Of a stretch of 64,000 nt of DNA, positions 52,201 through 61,676 are shown in pieces. This DNA comes from Bradysia coprophila (Eukaryota > Arthropoda > Insecta > Diptera > Sciaridae). Within the stretch, counting starts at the first letter, position 1; every line of letters starts with the position of its first letter. Both the position numbers and the translations under genes were made by a program. The notes below the pieces were generated by a model, which made no database searches, was not told the origin of the DNA, and saw nothing but the letters and a program-made list of their open reading frames with translations. The stretch covers positions 62,001-126,000 of the forward strand of contig NW_023504022.1 in the NCBI RefSeq assembly GCF_014529535.1. The letters are read 5' to 3'.

Positions 52201-55067
52201 CGGTTGGTTTTTGAGATAAACCATTTTTTCACATACCTTTTTCGGTGATTTTGGGCAAAAAATTGAAAGTATCCGTTAGCCCGATGCTTAACCTTTCCAA
52301 TGATATCACATACAGCAAAAATTTTTCAAGTTCACCGTGATATGGCAAAAGCAAAAATTATCGTGCAAAGGACCTATGTGAAGGTTTTTGCATATTCTGT
52401 GTACATTCACCAATTTATCACTTGTAACAAGTTACATTATCTTGTGTAGATCCAAATATTTTCCGTTTATAATAATCTTTCTAATAGAAAAATTGACAAA
52501 TTTTCTACCGTTTACTGTAGGTTCAAAAGAAAGAAAACTACGGATCGACGCAATAAAAAAAATTGGAAACTCCGAGCATAATTCTAATCCTAAACTGAAC
52601 AAGAATCTAATCATCCCCAGTCGACGGTCGAACGCTAAATATAATCGGAAGGCTTCGGACCTCGATGTGTGCTATGAATGTTTGGGAACGTATTTTAAGA
52701 AGTCGATAGCAAAGCATGTATGTTCACGGAAGGTTATCAAGGGCGACCGTTCTTCAGCTCAGTTGAATAGATTGGTTGCAGGGCGTATACACGAGAGAGC
52801 TTCTGCATCTTTGCATGATATAACGTCGGTCATGTTGGACGATGATATTGCGAATACGGCCAAATACGACTGCCTATTGGTGGTTTATGGCAACGAATTG
52901 TGTGAACAGTTTGGGTACGAGCCGCACCATAAAATTGTTCGAGATCGACTGAGAATGCTTAGCAGACTGCTGGTTCAATTAAAACGAATCGAACCAGACA
53001 TTACCGACTTTGCTTCACTCTATCATCCGAAGTACTGTGATGTAGTCTTAGAAGCAATTCGCGAAGATTCAGGATTTCGCTCATCCGACAGACAGTTTCA
53101 AAAGCCATGGAATGCCACAAAATCGGTCACGGAAGTAAAACGTGTTGGGAGAGTTTTGTCTGAAGAGTGTATTTCTAAGCAAAACAAGGAATTGAAAGAG
53201 CAGACGAATGACTTCCTGGCTTTGTTTCAATCGAGGGCTGCCATAAGGGTAAACAAGTTGGCGAGAACTACAATAATCACCAGAATCAGAAACAAGGAAG
53301 AAGATCTACCAACCGATGACGACATTCAGCATTTCCAACGCTTCCTCGACAAAAAACGAAAACAACATTTCGATGACTTGAAGAACGAGTACACATTCGC
53401 CAAATGGATTAATCTCTCCGAAGTCACGATGGTGTCGCTGATACTTTTTAATCGTCGTAGAGTGGGAGAGTTAGAAAATGCACTAACGTCAGAGTACACC
53501 AAGAGACGACGAGTCACAAACAAGAATGACCAATTGTTTCGGGCATTAACTGCTGAAGGAAAGGAACGAGTCGAACGCTACAGCAGAATGAATGTAAGAG
53601 GTAAACTTGAAAATAGAGCGCCAATTATGCTTGATCCCGAATTGGAAGAGTGCGTCGATATTATTTTGTATTATCGAGACAAAGCAGGAGTTCCGAAGGA
53701 AAACGATTTATTGTTCGCACTTCCTGCAATCAACAACCGTAAGAAAAGTCACTTAATGGGCAGTAGTACGGTGGCAAAGCTCTCCGTTCAATGTGAAGCT
53801 GATAACCCGAAAACATTAAGAGGAACCAAATTCCGAAAACACTTTGCTACATTTTGCGCGACGAAAGAACTGAATGACAACATTCTCACCGACGTTGCTA
53901 AATATTTGGGTCACAGTCTGTTGATACATAAAGAAATATACCGAGGCAATGACCTAAACCGAGAAGTTGCGCGAATGTCAGCATTATTTGAAGAAGCTTC
54001 TGGTCACAACGAAATGCATTCCGAAAATATCGTCAACTCCACTCAAGTCGATAATGAGTATACTGTTGGTCATGCCGAAATAAATTCTGGCGGCTCTACC
54101 TGGCGACGAACTCGATAAAATTGCTCAAAACGCTGATAACAATGCTACGTCCATCCAAAAATCACAACGCGAACAGAGCAAAGTCAAACCGGGCAAATAC
54201 TACCAATTTTTTATCACTTTTCGTATGATAAAAGGTATCGGGATGGTTAATAGTTTCTCCTATCGTAGTCATTTCGAAAACAGCCATAAATTTCGCTTAG
54301 TTTTAACTTATACAGTCAAAGGCAGTCAATTTTCAGCATAAATTTGCTTCAGCTGTTTTTCAGCTGATCCACACATACAATCAAAACTGTTCATACGGTT
54401 GAAGCTGCTACACGCACGCGCATGATAGTGGTAAAACCGTATAAAGACGTATAAACGGTTGTGATTGTTTATATGGATCAGCTGAAAAACAGCTGAAGCT
54501 AATTTATGCTGAAAATTGACTGCCTTTGACTGTATTATTGATTTCACGTTTGAAAGGTATCAATTTCGCTAATTTCAATTTTAATTTTTGGACATTTAAA
54601 CGGCCATTTTCCATAATATAATAGGTTTATTCCAAGGCCGTATGAATTGTCAAATTTCATCCATAGAACCATAACCTCAATAATATTTGTGTGTAAATCG
54701 CGTAGGCGACGTTGCCATATTTGTATGAAACATCTCGCAAGCGACGTTGCTATGGATGAAATCGTCGTGGTTCGGGTTGTCAAAGTTCGTGTTTACAGTT
54801 ATTTGGAACCAACCTATTCGACAATCACTCAATTCATTTATCATTTATTATTCTAAGCAAATATTTCGTGTTTTTCTAGGCAAAATTTCGAGAAAGAGAG
54901 GCACTGCCGATGAGAAATCAATGATCGCACAAATATTCAAGGACCATATAAAGAATGGAACTGTACCAAAGAAGGACGAAATTGAAGCCCATCAAGCTGT
55001 CAATCACATTTTGAAGAACCGTTCTTATCAAACAATTCGAAAATGGGTCACCGAAAGTAAAATTTGA
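41486..55067 (+). CDS. Multi-exon gene with zinc fingers and a tyrosine-recombinase-like (Crypton-like) domain
   Basis: Exons: 41486-41554, 42820-42927, 43420-43548, 43701-43799, 45875-46024, 46166-46271, 46330-46551 and 52521-54118 (stop), with a probable further exon 54880-55067. Every junction is GT...AG and phases match (0,0,0,0,0,1,1). The eight exons total 826 codons. The first 220 residues are acidic and low in recognisable domains. Residues about 262-280 form a C2H2-like finger (CPYCNKLQSKFARHIVDMH), and about 345-364 a C2HC-like one. A helical DNA-breaking-rejoining-like domain follows. The family resembles multi-copy arthropod/cnidarian genes; whether it is a Crypton transposon or a domesticated host gene is open. 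Confidence 0.8.
42240..42601. mobile_element. Foldback MITE in intron 1, 8-bp TSD (hAT-like)
   Basis: Perfect-looking long inverted arms from TAGACCTGTTCATTTTAGAG to the complementary AAAATGAACAGGCCTA, with a short loop near 42415-42430. ACCCACGC duplicated at 42232-42239 and 42602-42609. The 8-bp TSD suggests a hAT-mobilised MITE. Confidence 0.88.
43983..44073. mobile_element. 91-bp MITE in intron 4, 8-bp TSD
   Basis: TIRs CATAGAGTTACACTC and GAGTGTAACTCTACG (one mismatch). Flanked by TATTAGTC at 43975-43982 and 44074-44081. Probably a hAT-type internal-deletion derivative. Confidence 0.75.
44091..45185. repeat. Dispersed ATCTTTCGAAAGAT palindromes with tRNA-like box sequences
   Basis: Many copies of palindromic AATCTTTCGAAAGATT variants occur at 44110-44215, 44750-44815 and 45030-45180. 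Between them TAGCTCAGTGGT (44821-44832) and GAGTTCAAATCC (44872-44883) match polymerase III A and B boxes at tRNA spacing. GGATTTGAACTCG (44682-44694) is an inverted B box. It could be a tRNA-derived SINE or mobile fragment. It does not fold as a canonical tRNA gene by eye. Confidence 0.45.
45186..45874. other. Rest of intron 4, no gene
   Basis: AT-rich. TGGTCTAGGGGTTAAAATC near 45430 resembles a tRNA A box, but no well-formed tRNA follows. Confidence 0.4.
46330..46551 (+). CDS. Exon 7: C2H2-like zinc finger
   Basis: 222 bp, entering and leaving in phase 1. Encodes KKNCCPYCNKLQSKFARHIVDMHSDKPDVLE. C-x2-C ... H-x4-H fits a zinc finger known before this recombinase-like domain in related genes. 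It ends LSKLSK-G, and exon 8 continues GSKERK, as in that family. The intron after it contains a complete retrotransposon. Confidence 0.8.
46778..50011 (+). CDS. Non-LTR polyprotein: PHD finger, RT and restriction-like endonuclease
   Basis: 1077 residues from ATG. PHD finger at about 12-60 (CICLENVDTDDRIICENC, WYHPKC, WICTAC). A C2H-like segment lies near 128-145. RT with SSSGIDGLRPRHLKDL, AIIKFDFKNAFN (A), GVQQGDPLGPPAF (B) and GWYLDDGT (C, near 577-584). C-terminal zinc motif CVCGKLVDEYGRHGLSC near 886-905. Then GKRPDGMTLIPW (near 944) and LIWDVTVRDT (near 962), arranged like the K/RPD...D active site of restriction-like endonucleases in R2/NeSL/HERO-type elements. There is no APE domain. 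The frame is intact, so it is possibly a recently active autonomous element. Clade not assigned. Confidence 0.9.
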   Translation: MGNSYATNEKTCICLENVDTDDRIICENCQHWYHPKCVFSSMDEFHAISANNEKWICTACMFERSSLDSPIMNVSPIKKEIQKNRERLPRKCKDSISQPNIPERANTEKIIKPKMKIEGKNSLSDRVTCKCGFIAKNNVGLRIHVSKKKKLSDTQGATLGPPVVLTGTFEDSDVKAIMDDFNLLLGKCKSFIPVTRIIQKSVRIVVCQELLSLVNDAVSKNDLPSWMRLLSFPYLVLNSVNKSSGKGTNYIRSNLKDFQGKKDVREALRQLLLNYGGTQYKRSKVSEDLIVKTATRKVGEGDIRGAIRVLSSNETIAEATPETKAKLKSKHPHDEEVVEAFTNTVKLKVTQVEEVVEGIRDFPVSSSSGIDGLRPRHLKDLTSFTCGESANKLLKAIASFSDLAKSGKICKDVLSVFYGASLLAFDKKKIDVRPIAVGITWRRVAGKIVCYHVRDELSKVLAPIQIGFGVKGGAEALIHAVRCFATAGHEKAMAIIKFDFKNAFNMLFRKLLLSEVEEICPEMSPMIRQAYSRYSNLIYDEEIFLSKRGVQQGDPLGPPAFCIGIMKMTHSLVSKLNGWYLDDGTIGDKLEALLSDIRRILEFCDYSGMELNTEKCEVFFVNASVEEEDEMYREISGLLPDIRKVDKVSFELLGAPIFGEGVHGMFSTKVESVELLSKRLQLLDVHPAFCVFKSSLSAPRFNYLLRTCKSFLVPEVLNRVDEMFRTTLEIITNTKLGVVPWKQASLPLSFGGLGIRKSSELAYPAYLSSVHQSSKLSDEILSKFGLKVLNGDVLSVLQSLPSEYSLLSEKSKSIQKEWDLVGVRKVFDELLASSSPVDRARLLASSTKESSKWLQVIPSSNLGLLLDNNTARIAVALRLGCKVCEEHRCVCGKLVDEYGRHGLSCKNSKGWIPGHDDVNNIFSHAFSSAGVPNVLQPPGISRDDGKRPDGMTLIPWSRGKSLIWDVTVRDTLAQSYLSISSTKAGAVADQAERRKHNHYVGLKENHLFKPIAFESLGSCGPETKAFLVVLGKMMKKASGEKKSLDYLLQKISISIQRRNAACILGTFGKRVDDFYLL
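50273..50306 (+). terminator. Polyadenylation signal and poly-A tail of the non-LTR element
   Basis: AATAAA followed 14 bases later by an oligo-A run, marking the 3' end of the reverse-transcribed RNA. Confidence 0.85.
50586..52045. mobile_element. Candidate non-autonomous hAT-like element in intron 7
   Basis: Left end CAGGGGTCGTACTACTCC and right end GAGTGCGAGGTCTG (complement CAGACCTCGCACTC) are imperfect TIRs. Both are followed inwards by repeated CTCCTTATTTT sub-terminal motifs (50600-50680, 51935-52015). AGTACA flanks both ends (50580-50585, 52046-52051). It has no transposase. The short and imperfect duplication leaves some doubt. Confidence 0.5.
51608..51763. mobile_element. 156-bp MITE nested in the hAT-like element
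   Basis: Inverted ends GGCCGCGTTCAGGAACGAAA and TTTCGTTTCTGAACGTGGCC. No clear TSD found. Non-coding. Confidence 0.55.
52521..54118 (+). CDS. Exon 8: tyrosine-recombinase-like domain
   Basis: Begins after TTTACTGTAG in phase 1 and is open to a TAA at 54116-54118. Contains CYECLGTYFKKSIAKHVC (zinc-like), then a helical region. SLILFNRRRVGELENAL corresponds to box I of tyrosine recombinases (catalytic Arg, 'RxxEL'). LRGTKFRKHFATFC corresponds to the box II Arg with an altered H-x-x-R. YLGHSLLIHKEIYR corresponds to the 'LGH...Y' end with the nucleophilic Tyr. The frame extends about 44 bp upstream of a chance ATG in the intron, but the splice phase makes 52521 the better start. Confidence 0.8.
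54119..54312 (+). other. Possible continuation of exon 8 in a shifted frame
   Basis: After the stop at 54118, the reading frame one base on is open from about 54085 through a donor at 54235 and has coding-like composition (GDELDKIAQNADNNATS). This suggests the ancestral exon ran on to 54235. Confidence 0.45.
54313..54532. mobile_element. Mariner-type MITE (TA target)
   Basis: TIRs CAGTCAAAGGCAGTCAATTT and the complementary AAATTGACTGCCTTTGACTG extend into a long foldback containing CAGCTGTTTTTCAGCTGATCC on both arms. TA flanks at 54311-54312 and 54533-54534. It lies in the presumed last intron. Confidence 0.85.
54880..55067 (+). CDS. Probable exon 9 of the recombinase-like gene
   Basis: Begins after TTTTTCTAG and encodes RKRGTADEKSMIAQIFKDHI ... 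VPKKDEIEAH ... SYQTIRKWV, then TGA. This resembles the C-terminal 'WTxEEkxxvxxxFxxhIxxGkxPxKxexe' domain that follows the recombinase-like part in relatives. A donor AAAAG/GTATCG at 54235/54236 would join it in phase 1, but only through a reading frame one base off from the exon 8 frame (see findings). So the exon 8 stop may be a frameshift artefact or a pseudogenising mutation. Confidence 0.55.
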
Positions 55068-55731
55068 AAAATCATTCGCATCTTATGTAATCGTTTATGT
55101 TTGTCTGTAAATTGGAGTTGTAACATTTTCTTTATTCGTAATTGTTCACCCATTTGGAAATTTTAAATTCGATCAGTAAACGGTTATTTTTTCTTAAAAT
55201 TTTGTGATTGAACCTGATTTATTGTCATCTATAAAGAGCGTCGCGTCTGTGGCCCTTAAGTATTCTTCATACTGTTTACGAAGGCATTTGTAACCTTGTG
55301 AGAAATTTTATGAAAGTCAGTTGAGATTAACGAATTTTTCTGAGCAACGAGTTAATTCCGGAGTCAGTTTTTAAATGAGGGTGATCAATTGGAATTATCA
55401 GGGTTAAAGAGTTTATTCCGGTCATTTTTAATTCTATAAACTAGTTCTTCTCGAAGAACATTACACCTCGTGTCACATAGTCTGCATCATCAGTATTCGT
55501 TCGAATTAACAAAACAGTTCTTCTTATAAATTTTTTTAGACTTTCTGTCGTCTGTGATGAGAGTAAGATGCTTGGAACTTGGAAATTTTTTCGGTTTTCG
55601 ATTGCTGTACTTAAACAAACTAAGCGGGTTGGATAGAATTTCGGTTCTTCAATTTGTTAGTTTAAAAAATAAATCGGGATTGGGTTCGGGAGAAAAAACA
55701 AAGATAGCACGTTCAAGCAACGTTAATTTAT
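55068..55731. other. Region between two convergent genes
   Basis: AT-rich. It would contain the 3' UTR of the recombinase-like gene and, from the other side, that of the SAM/zinc-finger gene. No coding feature supported. Confidence 0.4.
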
Positions 55732-57935
55732 TTAAGCAAACGAAGTGTTATTATCTTTATTGAATTTTCGCAGGTCCTTCATTTTTCCCTTTTTTAGCTC
55801 AATGTCAATGTTTTCGTTTAATTCATGTGCAACAAATGACTTACTTGAAAGTCCACCTTTTGTGGTGATCCATTTGCATTCACCATTATTCATAATGAAG
55901 CACGGCACATATTTATCTCTGCGACTTGCTTTAGCCCACACAAACTTGACACCCGCTTCTTTCCATTCTGGGATTGATGTCGGAACAAAATTATCATTCG
56001 ATTGCTGAAACAACTTATTCTTTTCATCGCTGTATGATGACGGTCCTTGTTCGGAAGTATTCGAATCGTTCTCAGTTTTCGCTCTCGTTTTGTCGCCTTC
56101 CATGGCGAGGATATCACGCGTGTCATCGTCGGTTTCATCTCGACATTGAAAGATACGGTGGTACGGTGTCCATTAGGTCAATTTCTGATTCAATGTCGTT
56201 CGACGACCGCGATTGATGGAATGTTGAATCTGTGTCATGATGAAATTCGCTTACAGAAGACGGCTCGGCCAATGGCACATCAACATTCAGTAGTGGCACC
56301 TGGACATTCGGCAGCGAGTCTTGTGTGATCGAATTTTTAATCGATTCGGAACTGCTTCTTAGTTCCGTTGGACTTTGGGTTCCTGGCATTGAATCATCTG
56401 CATTCCGGGACAATGTTGACGCAACAAACTTCGTTCCAAGTGCACCGACAAAATTTTCGTTCGACTGTTGCAGCAACTGATTTTCCTTACCAAGGCACGG
56501 GACCTGCAAGCTTACGATTGTTCTTGTTGTTGCTTTGCTGCCTTCCATGGCGAGGATATCACGTGTTTTGTCGTCCGTTTCGTCTCGACATTGGATGATT
56601 GATAGTTCACTAGCACAATCGTTCTTAGTTTCCGCTCTCGTTTTGTCGCCTTCCATGGCGATGATATCACGCGTACCATCGTCGGTTTCATCTCGACATT
56701 GAATGATCGACAATACGCCAGCACAGATCGGTGGTACGGTGTCCATGAGATCATTTTCTGATTGAATGTCGTTCGGCGACCGCGACTGATGGAATGTTGA
56801 ATCTGTGTCATGATGAAATTCGCTTACAAAAGACGGCTCGGCCAATGGCACCTGGACATCATCATTCGGTAGTGAGTCTTGTGGGATCGTGTTTTTCGTC
56901 TCAGGTGCAGCGACTAAAATTTCGTTTGACTGTTGCAGCAACTCATCCTTTCCATCAGTAGGCTCAGTTTCCATATTGTTTTCGGATTGAATGTCGTTTG
57001 AATTAGGTGACGGCCGCGATTGATGGAAAGTTTGTACGTTGATTGTTGTACATAGCTGGTTCAATGCGATGCAATGAGACCTTCAATTTTCTCATAGAAG
57101 AGCCAACTGATGCGACACTTGTAGTCAATGCTGCATGATCATCGGAATTCGAATTGGTCTCACCCAGCGTGGTTTCTAAAACGGAATTCACGTCAACATC
57201 GTCGGCTCCTCCTGTTGGATGTACCAAGTCCAAGTGACGTCTTATGTTTGTATAGTTCCAATAAAATTTGCGAGTGTTTCTGATTTGTGGAGTAATCGTT
57301 GTTTGACAAAATGGGCAGTTTATCACTCCATTTTCGAAGTCAATCATCTGCCAGTCCGGGTTTATATTGCGTCTCTAAAATAACAATTTTAAATTTTATT
57401 CTCGACATATTTTGGTATCTTAGCTTGGCTTAAAAGGACTCACTTCTTCCAACCAATCATTAGAATATTCTTTGAACATAGAATCGGCCGCATCAACTAA
57501 CTTTTGTTTTTTAGTCTTGTCCTGGAATTTGTGTCGTACAAATAAAAATTTCAGGATTAAGTCTGAAGGGTAGCTCAAGTAATGAAGAGTTACCGTTCTT
57601 AGAATCTTAACGATGTGAGCTTTACGGTCTTCTTTACGGGATGTCATCTTCATTTTTTTCGATGGAAAATTAGAGTTTTTCTCGCCAACATTTGTGCTTC
57701 TTTTATTCGATGTCTTGATCTCTACAGCGTCCCTGAATCGAACCCTATCCCCAACGTTTGGCAGAAGCTCTTTAACCTCATTCTCTGTTAGTCGCTCTAC
57801 TTGATCCAACTGAACCTGATTTTCTGTTGATAGCAAATAAGTCACTTAACAATAACAAAATATGTAACACACAAATTACCAGTAAATTTATTAATGGCCT
57901 TTTCTAAGCCGCAACTCTTTAAAAAGTTTTCCATT
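55732..57935 (-). pseudogene. SAM-like plus zinc-finger gene with internal repeats, frameshifted
   Basis: Exon 1 57935-57880 (MENFLKSCGLEKAINKFT), exon 2 57823-57444, exon 3 from 57374 onward. Introns are 56 and 69 bp, GT-AG, with phases 1 and 0 that match. Exons 1-2 form a SAM-like domain ending LTENEVKELLPNVGDRVRF, then a basic region. Exon 3 has CPFCQTTITP ... RRHLDLVH, a C2H2/BED-like finger. Downstream, repeats such as FHQSRSPNDIQSE, IQCRDETDD and LLQQSN recur. The finger frame stops at 57003 while the repeat frame (57064-56135) and the C-terminal frame (56103-55732) are each shifted. At least two indels therefore break the ancestral ORF. The final 90 residues (VKFVWAKASRRDKYVPCFIM) look globular. 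Family unrecognised. Confidence 0.65.
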
Positions 57936-58204
57936 TCCTCAAACGCCTTCGCAATGAATATTTAATAAATGTGGTGAAACACTCTCGTTGTTTTAACAAA
58001 CGAAATTTTTTGTGAAAGCAGGATTGCTGCGATTAACAATGCTCTTGTAATTCAAACGTTACACCGTGCGACGGCAAATACGAATTAATCGAATACCTAC
58101 TTTCACGAAATGTGATAGATTTTTGTATAATTCAACACACATCTCTAGTACATTTCGCTGATATCAGCGCTATATTTTTTTTAAATCCAACGTCACTGTT
58201 TTAA
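57936..58204 (-). other. Upstream region of the SAM/zinc-finger gene
   Basis: No coding sequence. Probably contains its promoter; no specific element identified. The satellite array begins immediately after. Confidence 0.35.
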
Positions 58205-60345
58205 CATTCCGAAGTTCATGCAACTTAAGTAAGATGCGCAATGTTGTGAGAAGAACGAGTGCATCTCTCATGAGATGTACATTTGTAATTCCAACAGTTC
58301 GAACATTTTTGTTGAACAAAATGGTTGTCTTATGTGGAAACTCTGTGCATCTTTTCTTAAGTAAGATGCACACATTTCGAGTTAAGGTGCATACGTCTCA
58401 AGAAAGATGCAGAGATTTCGTGTTAAGATGCATGCGTCTCAAGAAAGATGCACACATTTTAATATCAAAATTCATGCAACTGAAGTAAGATGCACAATTT
58501 TGGGACGAAGAATGAGTGCATCTCTTATGAGATGCACATTTGTAATTCCAACAGTCCGAACATTTTTGTTGAACAAAATGGTTGTATCATGTGAAAACTC
58601 TGTGCATCTTTTCTTAAGTAAGATGCACACATTTCGTGTTAAGATGCATGCGTCTCAAGAAAGATGCACACATTTTGATATCAAAATTCATGCAACTTAA
58701 GTAAGATGCACAATTTTGGGACGAAGAATGAGTGCATCTCTTATGAGATGCACCTTCGTAATTCCAACTGTCCAAACATTTTTGTTGAACAAAATCGCTG
58801 TCTCATGTTAACAATCTGTGCATCTTAAATCATCTGTGCATCATTTCGAGTTAAGGTGCATACGTCTCAAGTAAGATGCACACATTTCGTGTTAAGATGC
58901 ATGCGTCTCAAGAAAGATGCACACATTTTAATATCTAAATTCATGCAACTGAAGTAAGATGCACAATTTTGAGACGAAGAATGAGTGCATCTCTAATGAG
59001 ATGCACATTTGTAATTCCAACAGTCCGAACATTTTTGTTGAACAAAATGGTTGTTTCATGTGAAAACTCTGTGCATCTTTTCTTAAGTAAGATGCACACA
59101 TTTCGAGTTAAGGTGCATACGTCTCAAGAAAGATGTGGAGATTTCGTGTTAAGATGCATGCGTCTCAAGAAAGATGCACACATTTTAATATCAAAATTCA
59201 TGCAACTGAAGTAAGATGTACAATTTTGGGACAAAGAATGAGTGCATCTCTAATTAGATGCACATTTGTAATTCCAACTGTCCAAACATTTTTGTTGAAC
59301 AAAATCGCTGTCTCATGTTAACAATCTGTGCATCTTAAATAAGATGCACACATTTCGAGTTAAGGTGCATACGTCTCAAGTAAGATGCACACATTTCGTG
59401 TTAAGGTGCATACGTCTCAAGTAAGATGCACACATTTCGTGTTAAGATGCATGCGTCTCAAGAAAGATGCACACATTTTAATATCAAAATTCATGCAACT
59501 GAAGTAAGATGCACAATTTTGAGACGAAGAATGAGTGCATCTCTAATGAGATGCACATTTGTAATTCCAACAGTCCGAACATTTTTGTTGAACAAAATGG
59601 TTGTTTCATGTGAAAACTCTGTGCATCTTTTCTTAAGTAAGATGCACACATTTCGAGTTAAGGTGCATACGTCTCAAGAAAGATGTGGCGATTTCGTGTT
59701 AAGATGCATGCGTCTCAAGAAAGATGCACACATTTTAATATCAAAATTCATGCAACTGAAGTAAGATGCACAATTTTGGGACGAAGAATGAGTGCATCTC
59801 TAATTAGATGCACATTTGTAATTCCAACAGTCCGAACATTTTTGTTGAACAAAATGGTTGTCTCATGTGAACAATCTGTGCATCTTAAATAAGATGCACA
59901 CATTTCGAGTTAAGGTGCATACGTCTCAAGTAAGATGCACACATTTCGTGTTAAGATGCATGCGTCTCAAGAAAGATGCACACATTTTAATATCAAAATT
60001 CATGCAACTGAAGTAAGATGCACAATTTTTGTACGAAGAATGAGTGCATCTCTTATGAGATGCACATCTGTAATTCCAACCGTCCGAACATTTTTGTTGA
60101 ACAAAATGGTTGTCTCATGTGAAAAATCTGTGCATCTTAAATAAGATGCACACATTTCGAGTTAAGGTGCATACGTCTCAAGTAAGATGCACACATTTCG
60201 TGTTAAGATGCATGCGTCTCAAGAAAGATGTACACATTTTGATATCATTCATGCAACTTAAGTAAGATGCACAATTTTCGTGCAAATAATGGTGCATCTT
60301 TCATGAGATGATGCACATTTATAATACCAACAGGAGGAGCATATT
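58205..60345 (+). repeat. Satellite array, right
   Basis: The phrase TTCATGCAACT(T/G)AAGTAAGATGC recurs at 58215, 58471, 58687, 58940, 59197, 59490, 59747, 59999 and 60248, giving spacings of 216-293 bp. Each unit is made of 30-40-bp sub-repeats (GATGCACACATTTCGTGTTA, GGTGCATACGTCTCAAG) plus a longer segment with AACATTTTTGTTGAACAAAA. Several apparent ORFs are repeat artefacts. Confidence 0.92.
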
Positions 60346-61676
60346 TATCGAAAAAAAAAGCTTCATGAAAAACGATTGCATCCCTTGCATCCTCTCATGT
60401 GAAATGAACCGACCATCTGTGTATGTTGAATTAGTTATCATTGGTTTAATGTGAATGCATATTTTAATAAGGACGGCTCACATCTGAAGACATCTTTAGT
60501 GTATTTTTCGGGGACGTCCTCAAAAAATTTGATGTCCCCAAAACTTGCCGGTAAACAAATGTCCTCACGAGTACGCATGAGTAAACACAGAATTGTTCTA
60601 TTTTGTGTAAAGAATGTAAATAAATTATAAAAATATTGTCTTTTTCCCGACTAATTTTGTCGCTGTAATTATACGTATGAAATATCTGCAATGTCTTGAT
60701 ATCTGTTAGATTTATGCCAATCCACACCAATTACTTGCAAGGGGGGATACTCCCCCTTGACCCCCCTAAACGGGGGCTGCCGCCCCTCGATCCCGCTTTT
60801 CGGTTGGCTTATTGAATCAACGGCCTGCGGCGCGTACAACTATTTATTCATGAACAAATTATCTAAATATCTATAAATCTTCCCCGCTTTTTTTGTTGCC
60901 TGCGGCGCTATGCCATCATTACAAAAAAAAATTCAGAAAACCACATCGTTAACTAATGCCGCAATAACATTTAGATTTTTGATGAAGCTTTTTTTGTTGC
61001 CTGCGGCGCTATTCCATAACTATTGAAAAGTAACAGAAAAACAACATAAACGAGCCGTCAGAACAGTCGGAGCGTTTGCTGCGACTGAGCCCCGTACGAA
61101 CCCGTACATCTATTGGGCACGTGACCCTAGTTCGTCCGTAGCCCTACTCTTCCCGTAAACGTCGGTAAAGTAAAATTCTTATGAAATTTGTACGTCTTAA
61201 AAATTGCACATAGCGCAATTACGAAGCCCCGTACGATGTTCCTTTCAAACGTAACACAAATTTCAAATTGACCTACAATTTCCTCAGTCCTATATTCACC
61301 TATATTTACCTATAAATAAACAATTTACTGATAAATAGCTCAAAATAACTATCTATACCGTTATATAGCTCAATATAGCTATATATATTTATATATAGAT
61401 ATCCATATTTGGGATCCTTGAAACACCCCACACACGTAACCACTCACTTCCCACTGATTTTCACGTTTAATGACCAACTAACAGGCCGTAGCCCAATAAC
61501 AAGTCAGTCAGATTACAATGAATAAAAACATAATTTACATAATTAAAGATCAAATTTAAATTTACGTTAAAAATTTTTTGACACTAGTAACAATGAAAAT
61601 ATACAGTAGCAGAATTTAAAACAAAACCAGAACAGGGTAGAATAACCAAATGATAGCAGGTCCGTCTGCGAAATGG
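60346..61676. other. Intergenic, with GC-rich patches and a recurring CCTGCGGCGC motif
   Basis: 60740-60840 is GC-rich and has short hairpins (GGGGGGATACTCCCCC). TTTTTTTGTTGCCTGCGGCGCTAT occurs in closely matching form at about 60890 and 60990, with related copies near 60831 and 63023. 61320-61400 is rich in ATATAG repeats. 61480-61676 is probably the 3' UTR of the minus-strand non-LTR element. No gene. Confidence 0.45.

Noticed and set aside
58234..60144. Series of overlapping ORFs with repeated MHASQERCTHF-like translations
   Set aside because: These are readings of the roughly 250-bp satellite. The same text appears in both arrays and reflects repeat periodicity, not a protein family.
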